From Kudoa neothunni (lineage: Eukaryota; Cnidaria), in assembly GCA_964304625.1 (NCBI GenBank), contig OZ199839.1, positions 9,796,001 through 9,860,000 of the forward strand: DNA of 64,000 bases. Direction: 5' to 3'. The translations under genes were made by a program, and so were the position numbers. The notes below the pieces were generated by a model that saw nothing but the letters and a program-made list of their open reading frames with translations, did not search any database and was not told the origin of the DNA. Shown here one piece after another: positions 18,002 to 31,082 of this stretch (position 1 is its first letter; every line of letters begins with the position of its first letter).

Positions 18002-20959
18002 ATGAAGACAAACATGGTCTCATTTACCTTGATTGTTGCATTATTTTGTAATAAATTAAAATTCTAGATTCTTTTTAAACCATTTTAGGCATTAAGAAAG
18101 TTTTTGTGCTTGGAGCCACAGGTGCGACTACTGAACCTGCCAAAGTTCTCACCTATCGCATAGCAGATAGTAACAAAGTACATCTGACTTTATCTGGAAC
18201 AATTTATGCTACTTCGGAGAAAAAATGCCTTATAAGAAAAGAAAAGGAAGGTACGGTCGAATTTGACCATATAAATACATGTCCTAGCAATGATAGTACA
18301 CAAGGAGGTGGAAAATGTCTTCGTGCTTGCTCTGGAGAAAACATTAAATTGGATTTTAATGTGTTATCACCCAAAACGAAATATATTTATGTATATTCTG
18401 GGGGTGAATATGCAGAAATACATAATAAGAATAATGGAGGAGATGTGTTTGGATCGTCCATTCGTAATTTTTATTAATTTGTTTTTAAAAATAATTAAAT
18501 ATAGCTCTCTTGGTGAATCCAACAGTCACAATTTCTACAGACACTTCAGGGAAACTGAAACTTGCAACCAAAACATGTCCTAAAGTCGCTTGTCCCATTT
18601 ATTACAAAGGTGTCCAATACGCCGTCGGTACAGCTGGTGCTACTTGTGAAGCTAATATTGAAAATACGGTTGATTATGACGTGCTGATACCTCACTATGA
18701 AATGAAATGTAAGAATTTACCAAGCTTTTTCTACCATATGCCAAATACATACATGAGAAAAAACATTGACATATATAAACCACAGTACTATGTTACATAT
18801 AAGGAAAATGATAATGACAAGTTAAAATATCTCTTAAAGTTTACAAATGCTTTCCCATCAGAAATTTGTTTTTTTAATGTAAAAGATGCGGCGACTAGCC
18901 CTCAGCCGAGTACAAATGATTACGAATCATCATGTGGTGGTGAGGCTGGAAAAAAATGTTATGCCCCATGTGATAATGTCGAATTGGCACTTACTGCAAC
19001 CAAACAGATCGTGCAAATATTAATTAAAACTAGGCATCATGAACTAGAAGTAGAAGGAGCCAATGTTGATGGTTATGAAGAGAAAAAATTTGGTAAGGTT
19101 TCAGTCAATTTTAACTAGTTATCATTAGTATTAGCTATTGTTGAGGCTGCAAAAGCAAACACTCTTTTAACAGCACATTCTGCTACTGGAGTTACAATTA
19201 ATAGATCCCTGTATAGTCCAGGGAATAATAACGTTAAATTTACGACTTGCGATTTAAAATACTTTCCAGCTGATATACCAAGAACAACAGTGAGAACCGC
19301 GGCAAATTGTCCAAATGCTGATTGTGGAAGCGAATGCACAACCAGTTCCATTATTGGTGGATTGATTGCGGGGAAAACATATATAATTGAAATATCTCCA
19401 TCTGCCTCCTTATCTAATTATAATGGCTTTAAAGAATATTTATTTTTCAGAACAAGTAAATAGACTGAAATTTCATATTATATTATTTTTCAGCGCAAAA
19501 AGACGGGGCCGAATTCGGTACTTCTACGCCTATAACAACCGACATAACGGCTACGTTAAAGGCGATTGACGGTAATGTGGGAACAGCATCAACCGAACCA
19601 ACATGTGCATATTATTTCAGTGAACAAGGAAAAGGAACATTTGTGGAAGCAGAATGTGAAGATAGTAAACCATGCAGAGGATTTTGTAGGGACATCAAGA
19701 AATTGATAAATCTAAATCCCAAAACAAATTATGATATTAAGGTTGTTTCAAATAAAGACTATGGAATAAAAATATTTGAAAACGTCTCAACAAGTAAAAA
19801 TATGATATTAAAATCTCATTTAATCTAATTTACGTTTGATAGCTTTTTCAACCCTCACTCTATCCCACAATTTCCTCGATAAAGGATTTCGAGTTGTTGG
19901 AAGATTAACAACTGCATATACAGAAGCAATATGTCACTATAAACTTAAAGTTAAAAATGGAACTAGTTCAAATGTAGTTTATTCCTGCCCAACAATTGCC
20001 CCTTCTCCTCCACAAGCCAACCCACCCAATACTAATGCTGTTCAATCTTCCACGAATCAAAATTTAGAACAATCTAATTTGATAAGTCATCTAAATTCTT
20101 ACAATAATAGAGTAGCAAGAGCGAGTGGTGGAGCTGATTTAACTCCAAGTTCATCTACGAACACTCCAACTATAATTTCTCCTACCACAACAACCAAGTC
20201 TAAGTTCCCACCATGCAATAAACCACCTCTATGCAACAACATAATAATCAGCGAGGGTTACGAGGCTGATAAAGAATACCAATTATTGGTTACAGCTGTG
20301 GACAGATCGGAAGAAATTACCATCAATATTCCCAAAAGTACAATATTTATTTACCAAATTATAAAAAGTTTTAATATATCACTCACAAATAGACACTCTC
20401 CCCGAGAATCCTGAGGAAGTAGATAAACAAATCACAGTGATTATCGAAAGAGTTGGCGATACTTTAAAAATCACATCATTGCTTCCAAAACAAAAGAATG
20501 AAAATTCATTGTGTCGATGGATATTGAAAGATATGAACGATCCTTCTTTACCAATAGTGAAAAAATGTGACACAGTCGGTACTAATAGGTGTAAACTTCC
20601 AACATGCAAATCATTCACAATTGATGGTGTAAGCGATACCAGTGATTATCATTTAACGGTTATTCACTCCCAAGACCCTACAATAAAAGGCGTTGGGAGA
20701 ATTAAACAAGGTAGTTAACAATAAATTATTATTATTTTAATGATCAATATAGGAGAAACTTCTAATCAATCAAAGTAAAATTGTAAAATGATAATATTAA
20801 ATATGATTTACTTTTAGGGCGAGCACTTCAATGTATTATTAAATTATTTGAGTATATTTGAATGAGATACCTTTTAGGATAATTGGAATTATTGTTCCGA
20901 TTGTTATCGTTGTAGTAGCAGTTGGATTGTACTTTGGTTACAAGAAGAATAAATCCTAG
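18002..20959 (+). CDS. Gene 3: seven-module type I surface protein (MVSF leader)
   Basis: Exons 18002-18047, 18089-18463, 18505-19092, 19135-19455, 19494-19793, 19843-20337, 20393-20710, 20753-20774, 20818-20832 and 20878-20959 give an 853-residue protein in one frame. The leader begins MKTNMVSFTLIVALF. The start is the first ATG of the exon. The loop between the second and third cysteines of module 1 reads CPSNDSTQGGGKC, unlike its sisters. Exon 5 begins differently from gene 1 (TQKDGAEFGTSTP) and then becomes identical to it, a visible recombination junction inside the exon. Exon 6 has its own Ser/Thr/Pro linker variant (TPTIISPTTTTKS). The proximal 3' flank lacks the AATAAA shared by sisters; the next candidate is at 21050-21055. 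Function unknown. Confidence 0.8.
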
Positions 20960-21784
20960 GGACCGATCTAAATATTAACTAATAAGTTTCTTTGAAAACA
21001 TATTATTTCTTAAAGATTATGAATTTCAATTTTTTTTTATTTTTCGAATAATAAAATGATATAAAGTCTATGGCATACTAGTAGTTTAACCCCCTTGTAT
21101 TGCGCCCAAAAAAATCACGCGGATGCGGTTGGGGTCACTCTCGTATCCCAACACTTTAGAAGATAAAATTTTTTAAATCATCTCTTGATATGTCAATAAC
21201 ATCTCCATAGTTATATATATCTAGAGGTTGCTGGTTCAAATTACTTTGATTAATAAATTTAAGTGGCAAAACAACGACCTCCATTTTTGGATGAATGAAT
21301 GTCTACTAGTGCATTTTATTCAGTAAAATGAATATATATGAAGTATAAAAACATTTTTATATACGTATAGAAAGAAAATTAACTATAAAATGGAAAAATA
21401 AATGAGTAAGACTAGTCTATAAGGCAAGCGCCATAAACCAAATCTCCGACTAGGTTCGGATCATGTGGTAGGATTTGATTGTCTTATGTTAGCTTATTTG
21501 TTTGAACAAACAATCTTTTACAGTGCTGTACAATAGTATAAGCCATAATATGATTATAAGAATGTGTTTATCAAAAATTTAAGTGTTGATTGTAAAATTC
21601 AAATGCTTTGCCTAAGTAATACCATATACGACATTTGAATAAATATAATTGCATACATTATAATGAATACTTTTTTATTTCATCCCTTTATTTATAATTT
21701 GATTACGTTAGATATCATTATGCCAAAAAGTAATTATCATTTAAAGATCTTATTCGTTTTTTGCTAGAATCGAAATCTCTATAG

Positions 21785-24700
21785 CAGTGGTGGACACAAC
21801 TTTTGGGTCTGCGGACCACATTGGCTCATTACAGAAACTTGGAAGGCCACATTGTGGATTAAGTGTTTTCTGTGAAGTTAAATACCTATTGGTAGCTTTT
21901 CTAACATTTTTGATACAATAAACAAGTTAGCGTATAAATTAATTTAAAAAAGAATTAAATAATTTTTTTAAATATAGAAATTTTTTGATCGGCATACTAT
22001 TACAAGTTACGATGGAAATAATAGGTTTGATACTAAATTAATTTTAATTTTAACTAAAATTATGAAAAGTTAATATTACTCATTAAGTTCACATGAAATA
22101 TTTAAAAATTAACTCTGATACAATTATTTTAAGCATACAATTCAATATAACATCTACTTTTAAATGAGGCCTAAATTATAACTTTTAATGCAATCAAACT
22201 AATAAAAATTAATTCGATTTATAGTATTTTGGATTACATTAGATTTTTTGTGACAAATATAATCAACTTACAGAAATAGTTTTCTTGAAATTTATTACAG
22301 AATATTACAATCCCAAATTATGATTAAAATAACATGAAATTTAGAAAAATCTTAATCGTTGGTAAGTATCAATGTAATATTCGTCTTTTAAGGTTTTGTA
22401 TATATATTTTTTAGAATAATAATACCACCAGACAAAGTTATTATAAATTATTATTTCCTACTTTGTAATATCTCTTTTAATTTCCCTTAATTATATCAGT
22501 TAATAAAACTTATATTTATCATGAAATTTCAACTTTGAAATGATTGGTGTTGCATTTCAGACATTAAATAAAACGAGAAAATAAAGAAAACAAATTACTC
22601 AATATTTTCATGAACTAATGGCTTAAGGTTCGGTTTTAGGTTGCTTGAAGATATCCTGAGTACGGCTCCTAGATTTTTGTCTGGCAGAAAAGACCTATTC
22701 TTGTTTTTATTAATTTTCATACAAGAGAAACTTTGCTCAAAAATATAGGTTGACCCAAACATAGAAAATATCTCTAAAGCGAAATTTCTAAGGCATGGAA
22801 AACTCTTAGCAAATAACGAATTGTAAAATTCTACTAATGGAACAACAAAAACAATTCTTTTAGTAAACTATCAGATTGAACATCTATCAGTTCAAGCTGA
22901 AGTTCGTCGGAAGCCGTGTTGACATCAACAGAGAATAACGATGTGAGTATTTGAAATTTTGGTTCAACCTATCGGAAGTCTTTAAATCTCCTATTTAACT
23001 TTTCTAATAGAGATTTCAGGTGGTTTTTTATTTTAAAACGAACAGTCGGAGGCACTCTTCTTTTGCAAGCAATGAAGAATGAGTAAATTTCCCTTCATTT
23101 ATTAGATTTATAAAACGGGATAGTTTCACTTCAAAAGACTTAATGTGGTTGAAAATTTCATAAGCCATGAGTTGTTTTCTTTGTAACTTTAGGTTTAATT
23201 CGTTGAGTTTTTCAAAGATGTCAACTGCGAACATAAACTCAAACCTCCATTCGTCACAGTCTATATTATGGATAAACTCACAATTTAAATCGTTCATTCT
23301 AAGAAAAACCTTAATTTCGTCTCTCAGATAATAAAATAATTTCAAAAATTTTCCTAAACTTAACCACCGTACATTGTTATGGCAGATAATGTCTTCGTAC
23401 TCAGAATCAAGATCATTTAACAATGATCTGAATTGACCGTGATTCAGAGCTCTTGAACGAATGATGCTTATTGCGTTCACAACTGGAGTTACAATGTGGT
23501 TTAAACTTAATGCAGATTTACACAAACTTTCTTGATGAAACATACAGTGAAATGACAGAAGCGAATGGTTGGGAATCTCTTTTTTAAACTTTTCATTCAA
23601 TAATTTAACCATTCCAAAATTTTTCCCCAATAAAGAGCGAGCTCCATCAGTTGTTACGCTTGTTAATTTATTCCTGGATAATTGACTGTTTTCAACTGCT
23701 TTAACCACACACTCGAACAAATCCTGCCTAGTTGTTGTACTTTCAATCGGTTCCATAGAAAGTAACTCTTCAGTGACACAAAAATTAGGGTCTAATCCGC
23801 GTACAAAAATAAGCAATTGTGTAGTGTGTCTAATATCTGTGCTTTCATTTAAAGCTAATGAATAACACACAAAATCTTTTCTCATATCTTTAATGTTTGG
23901 CTTAAATTTTCACTTATCATTTGTATACGACGCACAACTGTCCTTCTTGATAATGGAATATTTTCAAACTTATTTTTCGATTCCGGATAAACAACGCTAA
24001 CACAATCCATTATACATTCTTTCATAAATTCGCTATCTAAAAATGGTTTGTTTCGCCGAGCAATGTTATATGATATCATAGAACTTGCTTCAGATTCGTT
24101 TTCTTGGGTTAGAGATTTCGTTTTGAATAAATTGAGTTTCTTTTGATAACATTCAAGGTATTTTAAGATCGACTTTTCCCTATCGTTATTGCCGATTTTT
24201 TCACTGAATTTCCCGTGTTCCGTTTCGTGGTGCCGTTTCAAGTTATATTCCTTTAATACGGCGACTGATTCGAGACAAAGCAAACATACTGCTTTATTCA
24301 TTGAATAGGTGAAGAAATATTTTGGAGTCCAACCATCGTTAAAATTACGGTGTTCATCAACAACTGCATGCTTTCGAGAGGGCATGTTTGTTTAATTCTA
24401 CAAACACGTGGAGTCGACAAATTACAATTAAAACAGGAAGTTTGAGCGAGCTATCACTCGATAAAATTAAGTAAATGAATAAAAAAATTATTCCTACATC
24501 AAATTAATAAATTTTGATACATCTCTATTATAAATAATTATAGTTGAAAATCTTAGGATATCTAAAAAATTGTAAAAATTACATAGATTTTATCCCTTTT
24601 CAAATTTAGTAATAAATGAGATTTTTGTAAACGCATCGAATATAATGGGAAGAAAGGATATGGTTCTTATTGCGTCAAACCTAATTTAGGTTTTAGTATC

Positions 24701-25071
24701 GCATGCTCATATATTTTTCTATTATTTAGTTATTTTTCTATTCTTTTTGTTATAAACTGAATATCGTGCACCAGTTTTTTCCAAAATTGATGACGTTACT
24801 TTATTTTGAGCGCGCTTTGGGTCTTACCTCATTCACATTTACATATGATAATCATAGGTACGGTGCAATCATAGGTAAGACATCAAACCAAATAATAAAA
24901 TCGCGTAAAATTAAAGTTTAAAAATCCATAATATTCATAAATATGTTGTTAATTTATTTGTTTATGGAAGAGAAACGCTATCTGAGGTTAATAGATTTTG
25001 AAAACACGTACAATTGGCGAAATTTTTCAGCCTTATAAACCCGTCCACGGGCCGCACCTTGCCCATCACTG
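21785..25071 (-). mobile_element. hAT-superfamily transposon with degraded transposase
   Basis: Left end CAGTGGTGGACACAAC (21785), right end TTGCCCATCACTG (to 25071), giving an imperfect terminal inverted repeat CAGTG(G/A)TGG with the hAT-typical subterminal GGTCTGCGGACCACATTGG. No exact 8-bp target duplication is visible (CTCTATAG against GTTAATAC), so the edges have decayed or been rearranged. The transposase runs on the minus strand. Confidence 0.75.
22615..24385 (-). pseudogene. hAT transposase, ZBED5/GTF2IRD2/SCAND3-like lineage, frame-broken
   Basis: 24385-23882 encodes a 167-residue N-terminal part with a BED-type zinc finger (CLLC ... HHETEH) and the typical FNDGWTPKYFFTYSMNKAVC start. 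23885-23028 continues in another frame with the RNaseH-fold core: DFVCYSLALNESTDI (first acidic motif), RGLDPNFCVTEELLSM, TDGARSLLGKNFG, and NNVRWLSLGKFLKLF. Further left, in broken frames, come QILTSLFSVDVNTASDEL and a hAT C-terminal dimerisation remnant (FEQSFSCMKINKNKNR ... AVLRISSSNLKPN) down to about 22615. The frame change at about 23884 and stops in the last 400 bp make it inactive. Related domesticated host genes exist in vertebrates, but broken frames and terminal repeats argue for a dead transposon here. Confidence 0.85.
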
Positions 25072-25144
25072 GTTAATACCAAATATATTTCCAGAGTTTG
25101 TTTGCCTCCCGATTCGAGTTGGCTGTGAATATTACTTGTCATTG

Positions 25145-25290
25145 TGTTCCCGCAAGAGTGACGTTCGATGAGTCCCCGGTTTCTATATCGCTGCCAAAAT
25201 CAGGGTTATCGTCCTCATCGTTAAGGGGTCCATCAATAATTGTGTCCATTTCCTCAATATTCTCGGATAAACATATATCAGAATCTTCTA
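25145..25290 (-). pseudogene. Possible piggyBac transposase N-terminal fragment
   Basis: An acidic stretch (MFISLEDSDICLSENIEEMD ... DDNPDFGSDIETGD) on the minus strand. Acidic, low-complexity starts like this are common in piggyBac transposases but not specific. No catalytic region follows, because the hAT at 21785-25071 sits immediately downstream. Weak call resting mostly on the TTAA-flanked context. Confidence 0.3.
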
Positions 25291-25379
25291 ATGAAATAAA
25301 CATAAAACCCTCGCCATTATTTATTGTTTGGCTGATGACCTCCTACGAAAATCCTGTTTTTTCCAAAAAATGGTGAAAA

Positions 25380-26057
25380 ATAATGGAGAATAACATGGAC
25401 GTAACGGTGGTGTTTGAGGATATATTGGAAACTTTTGGAAAAATATAAAAAACTAAGATAACTCCGTGATTGACTAGATAATCGCACAGTCCACGATCAT
25501 TTGTAGACATATCTTGTCTCAATTGAATACACTTAAAAATGGTAATAATATTCAAATAAAAATTTAAAATTAAATTTCTTTACTAATTAAGTTTTTTAAA
25601 ATCTCATTTTTATGAAATTTGTAATGCATTATCCAGAAAACCATCAGGATATACTGGAGTGTCACCCTCTTAAACGCTTGGAAGTGAACATTCCTTTTAG
25701 AATTTGTGCAACTATAACTCATTTTAACCTGACCAACTTTAATTGCAAATATAAAATAATCCTTTCGGAATCGGAACGTAAAATATCAATATTATAAAAC
25801 CTTTATTAGAATAATAAATTTAAACCACACTTTACTGTACAACGTGTCCATCTCCAGGCATGCGCGGAACTTTTTTTTTAAACCAACGATTTATGTATTT
25901 TAGACTTTAAAAAATTAGCTAGAATTTAGTATAAGAAATGAAAATTCCACTGTAATAAAATACAAGAAATATAAATATTAAGAGACTTTAAAAAGAATAT
26001 TATTTTATAAGAAAACCTCCATAATGGACACTCGGTCCACGTCCAGGCATTGGAGGG
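25380..26057. other. Non-coding remainder of the TTAA-bounded insertion
   Basis: AT-rich. The 61-codon frame at 25612-25797 has no recognisable content. I see nothing else apart from the repeated TCCAGGCAT word near the right end. Confidence 0.4.
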
Positions 26058-27892
26058 TTAATATTTAGCTATAGCATCACGAAAAGTGGTTCTGTCGCGA
26101 GATATCGATAAGGGAAAACCATCAAACGCAACAATAGATATTTAGTCCATTTCAAGATCATTATTCCGTTTATTTCAAAAAAATATTTGGAATGGGAAAG
26201 AAATTTTCAAATGAGGCTTTAAGAACAGATTTTTTTTAACAAGCATGTTTCGTAACCCTGTTCGTTTAAATGGACAGCATAAGTTTTTGGAACATGAAAA
26301 CCAATCTACCATTTACATTTTCTATATCACTCCACTCATTTAGAAAATTGTTGATTTTTCTCTCTCTTCTGCCTATGATGAAGCAATTTAATAGAAAATG
26401 AGGGTTAAAAAAGGAAATGAAATCCTAGGAATAGAAAACTAACGTTTACTGGTTATATTCGATAATTACGTATTTTAAACATAACATTTTCTAATTCCTT
26501 GTTTTTCCATCGCCGCGGGGATTTTTAAAATTTATGATTTTCCTTAATAAATACATATAATACCTAATATGCCAAGTCTCCAAACTTATATTAAATTTTA
26601 AAAAGAATTTATGTATTACTTTCTAAACTTTTCGTTATAAAAAAATTATTTCGTAAATATAAATCAATTCTATAAAAAAATTTTACACAATAAATATTTT
26701 ATAAATTCGAAGGATTTAATATATTAGACGTTTTTGACTAACCTGTCTAAGGAAGAAACAGAGATTATTCAACCAAAGTATGGCCGTTACTTATAAAGAT
26801 AAAATATATTATTTCTCTCCATTAGCAAAGAAACCAAAAAATATAAAATTTTATATTGAGAATTTTGATTTAAAACATTAACTCAGATACTGATTTTCTA
26901 ACAATGAGATATTGCGAAAGATAATGAGGTTTTATTTTAAATTATCATAAAATATAGGAAAAGTCTAAGTTCATATTTAAGAATTAACATTACTAAATTT
27001 ATCTCCATAAATTAGATTAAAATGAAACTTTTATTTAGATTTATTACTCAAGTTATTAAATTTATTGAGAAGTATATTTTTATCAGATACAAATGTTAAT
27101 CGCAGAGTTCTCAACCTTCATTGATTACCTCAAATATTTTTCTTTAATTTATAGTTTTGCATAATAAAATGAGCATATTTAATTTTATACGTAATTTTTT
27201 ACATATTGAAATTGAACATATAATTTTCTACCGTAAATTAATAACAAAATTAACATTTATTTTTTAATGTAATCGTTACTTAAGATTATTAAAATCTACA
27301 TCATCATAATGGCAATAAAAATGTGGAATGAGTATTTATGGATGTTGGTCACACCGAATGATTTACAATACCGGTAGGCAAAATATAACGAATAACTTTG
27401 GTGGGCATATTTATGGAAGTGATCCTCCCGAAAGCTGAGTTGATAAATTTACAATCAAAATGTCACGAAATGACCAATGTTTCAGAGAGATGATTGGATA
27501 AAAATAAAATTTAATGGGAGCCAAAATTATCCAAGTAATAAGAGTCCTTACTGACACAAGATAATTTTTGCTGTCAATATAACCCATTCCAAACGAAAGT
27601 TAAAAATTAGTTTCAATTGATTAACTACATTTTTTGCAACATATTTTCAAGAGAATAATAAAAAATGAATTAATTTTAACCCAGCTGCTACATTAAATAC
27701 TCCGTTGATCTTGTTGATACAAAATCCAAAGTTTTCTTAGACAAATTACTTTTATTAGTTGCTTTTTCATTATAACGACGGAGAGCCATTAGTTCAACTT
27801 TTTATTCTAATGAACTATGAGAAAAAATCTAATCAGCTCTTTTTTAACCCGTTTCAACCAGATATTGCATAAACAATTCCAAAGAAAGCCAA

Positions 27893-27932
27893 ATGATAAT
27901 TATTCCATATCTTCATGTATCATTAATTTTTC
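27893..27932 (+). other. Candidate upstream leader exon of gene 4
   Basis: ATG, hydrophobic MIIIPYLHVSLIF, phase-1 donor C|GTAAAG; 40 nt. Differs from the gene 2 copy at a few bases but keeps length, phase and hydrophobicity. Confidence 0.45.
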
Positions 27933-28052
27933 GTAAAGGATTACATAAAATACATGCTGAGGTGGTCTTGTAAAGATTGTAAAATTCTAATAACTTTAAA
28001 TAACTTAAATAATCCGATTAGTCATAATTTTTAGATGGTATTATCTCATTCA

Positions 28053-28071
28053 TGAATAGTTATTGTTTATT
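28053..28071 (+). promoter_or_regulatory. Shared 19-bp upstream motif, gene 4
   Basis: TGAATAGTTATTGTTTATT, 45 bp before the ATG at 28117. Confidence 0.45.
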
Positions 28072-28116
28072 GGTACTATAAAATAAATAATCTGTTATAT
28101 ATTCTATTTAATATAA

Positions 28117-31082
28117 ATGAAGAAAAACGTGGTCTCATTTAGCTTGCTTGTTGCATTATTTTGTAATAAATTAAAATTTTCGCATCTTTTGAACCATCCT
28201 AGGCATACAGAAGAATTTTGTGTTTGGGGTTCAAGAAGAGACTACACAGCCTGCCAAAGTTCTTACGTACCAAATAGCAGATAGCGAGAAAGTACAACTG
28301 ACTTTATCTGGAACAATTTATTCTGCCCAAGGTAAAAAATGCCTTATAAGAAAAGAAAAGGAAGGTGCAGTTGAATTTGATGATATAAATACATGTGAGG
28401 AAAATATTAGTGATCATGGAGTTGGCAAATGCCTTCGTGCTTGTACAGGTGATATCAAGTTGGCATTTGATAAGCTTTCTCCCAGAACAAAATATGTCTA
28501 TATATATGCTGGTGATTTGGCCGAAACAATTAAAACGAAGAACACTGGTGGAGATGTGTTTGGGTTGTCTACACGTATTTTACGTAGAATTTACATATAG
28601 ATTAATTGAGTTTAGCGTTATTGGTGAATCCAATAGTCACAATTTCCGTAGAGTCAACAAAATTGAAACTTGCAACTAAAACATGTCCAAAGGTTAATTG
28701 TCCTATTTATTACAATGGTGTTAAATACGCCGAAGGAGGAGCCGCAAGTAATTGTATAACTGATATTAATAATACGGTTGATTTTGACGTGTTGATACCT
28801 TATTATGAAATGAAATGTGTAAGTTATCCAAGCTTCTTCTACCATATGCCAAATATATACATGAGAAAAAATATTGACATATATAAACCACAATACTATG
28901 TGACCTATAAAGGTGGTGACAACGCAAAGACGAAATATCTCTTAAAGTTTACAAATGCTTTCCCATCAGAAATTTGTTTTTTTAATATAAAAGATGCAGC
29001 GACTAGCGCACCGGCAGAAACGAATAAATATGAATCATCCTGTGGTGGTGAAGCTGATAGAAAATGTTATGCACCATGTGATAATGTTGAATTGGTGCTT
29101 ACTGCATTTAAGCCGATCGCGAAAATATTAATTCAAACTCGGTATCATAGATTAGAAGTAGAGAACAATCAATATGACGGTTATGAAGAGAATAAATTTG
29201 GTAAGATTTCATTAAATTTTAAGTAATCATCACTGAATTTTAGCTGTTGTTGAGTCGGCAAGTGCAAATGCCCTTTTAACAGCACATTCTGCTACTGGAG
29301 TTACAATTAATAGATCCCTTTATAGCCCGAATGAAAACAACGGCGTAAAATTTACGGAGTGCGTTTCAAAATACTTTCAGGCTGATGCACCAAGAACCAC
29401 AGAAAGAACACCGATCAATTGCCCAAGTGAAACTTGCGGAAATGATTGTTCAGCAAGCACCACTATTGGTGGATTGACTGCAGGAAAAGCATATATAATT
29501 GAAATAGCCCCTACTACCACTATAACTAATTATGATGGTTTTAAAGAATATTTGTTTTTCAGAACTAGTAATTTAGTAAAGTTCACAATCATTATTACAA
29601 TTTATTTTCAGCTAAAGCTAGTGCGTTAAATTACATTAATACTACACCCGCAACAACCGACGTAACAGCTACGTTAAAGGCGATTGACGGTAATGTGGGA
29701 ACAGAATCCACCGAACCAACATGTTCATATTACTTCAGTGAAAAAGGAAAAGGAACATTTGTGGAAGCAGAATGTGAAGATAGTTATCCGTGCAGAGGAT
29801 TTTGTAGGGACATCAAGAAATTGATAAATCTAAATCCCAAAACAAATTATGATATTAAAGTTGTTTCAAATAAAGAGTATGGAATAAAAATATTTGAAAA
29901 TGTCTCAACAAGTAAAAATATGATATTGAAATTTCATTTAATCTAATTTACGTTTGATAGCTTTTTCAACCCTCACTCTATCCCACAATTTCCTCGATAA
30001 AGGATTTCGAGTTGTTGGAAGATTAACAACTGCATATACAGAAGCAATATGTCACTATAAACTTAAAGTTAAAAATGGAACTAGTTCAAATGTAGTTTAT
30101 TCCTGCCCAACAATTGCCCCTTCTCCTCCACAAGCCAACCCACCCAATACTAATGCTGTTCAATCTTCCACGAATCAAAATTTAGAACAATCTAATTTGA
30201 TAAGTCATCTAAATTCTTACAATAATAGAGTAGCAAGAGCGAGTAGCGTAGCTGATATAACTCCAAGTTCATCTACGAACACCCAAACTATAATTTCTCC
30301 TACCACGACAACTCAGTCTAAGTTCCCACCATGCAATAAACCACCTCTATGCAGCAGCATAATAATCAGCGAGGGTTACGAGGCTGATAAAGAATACCAA
30401 TTATTGGTTACAGCTGTGGACAGATCGGAAGAAATTACTATCAATATTCCCAAAAGTACGATATTTATTTATCAAACTATATAAAGTTCTAATATAACAC
30501 ACACAAATAGATGCTCTCCCTGAGAATCCTGAGGAAGTAGATAAACAAATCACAGTGATTATCGAAAGAGCTGGCGATACTTTAAAAATCACATCATTGC
30601 TTCCAAAAGAAAAGAATGAAAATTCATTGTGTCGATGGATATTGAAAGATATGAACGATCCTTCTTTACCAATAGTGAAAAAATGTGACACTGTTGGAAG
30701 TAGTAGGTGTGCACTTCCAACATGTAAATCATTCACAATTGAGCGCGTAAGCGATACCAGTGATTATCATTTAACGGTTATTCACTCCCAAGACCCTACA
30801 ATAAAAGGCGTTGGGAGAATTAAACAAGGTAGTTAACAATAAATTATTATTATTTTAATGATCAATATAGGAGAAACTTCTAATCAATCAAAGTAAAATT
30901 GTAAAATGATAATATTAAATTTGATTTATTTGTAGGGCGAGTACGTCAATGTATTTTTTAATTATTTGAGTATATTTTAATGAGATACCATACATTTTAG
31001 GATAATTGGAATTATTGTTCCGATTGTTATCGTTGTAGTAGCAGTCGGATTGTACTTTGGTTACAAGAAGAATAAATCTTAG
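28117..31082 (+). CDS. Gene 4: seven-module type I surface protein (MVSF-like leader)
   Basis: Exons 28117-28162, 28203-28574, 28616-29200, 29244-29567, 29612-29911, 29961-30455, 30511-30828, 30871-30892, 30936-30950 and 31001-31082; 852 residues. The leader reads MKKNVVSFSLLVALF, and the mature start differs most from the other MVSF-type genes (QKNFVFGVQEETTQPAK). Module 1 is one residue shorter and has the loop CEENISDHGVGKC. The exon 2-3 junction reads STPLLVNP, as in genes 5 and 7, rather than SIPLLVNP as in genes 2, 3 and 6, so its second half resembles the MRAI-type genes. Exon 6 lacks one frequent linker variant (SSVADITPSSSTNTQ). AATAAA at 31114-31119. Confidence 0.8.

Larger units (their letters stand above)
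21090..26057. mobile_element. Probable piggyBac-like insertion (TTAA-bounded) holding a hAT
   Basis: TTAA then CCCCCTTGTATTG on the left (21086 on) and CATTGGAGGG then TTAA on the right (26058-26061). The termini are only loosely inverted. Outside them the flanks match the ancestral spacer: the gene 2-type 3' flank on the left and the gene 4-type upstream block on the right. At 25145-25290 the minus strand encodes an acidic N-terminal-like stretch (MFISLEDSDICLSENIEEMD...), typical of piggyBac transposase starts, but no core is recognisable. A short repeat TCCAGGCAT occurs twice near the right end (about 25853 and 26043). Family call tentative. Confidence 0.4.
26062..28116 (+). promoter_or_regulatory. 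Upstream spacer and conserved 5' region of gene 4
   Basis: Homologous to 15930-18001 upstream of gene 3. The last 0.8 kb is the conserved 5' block. A short insertion at about 27811-27829 (AACTATGAGAAAAAATCTAA) relative to genes 2 and 3 destroys the open frame seen there, which argues against a conserved upstream protein. Confidence 0.5.

Noticed and set aside
22615-24385. hAT transposase as a domesticated ZBED/GTF2IRD2-like host gene
   Set aside because: Terminal inverted repeats surround it and the frame is broken in several places.
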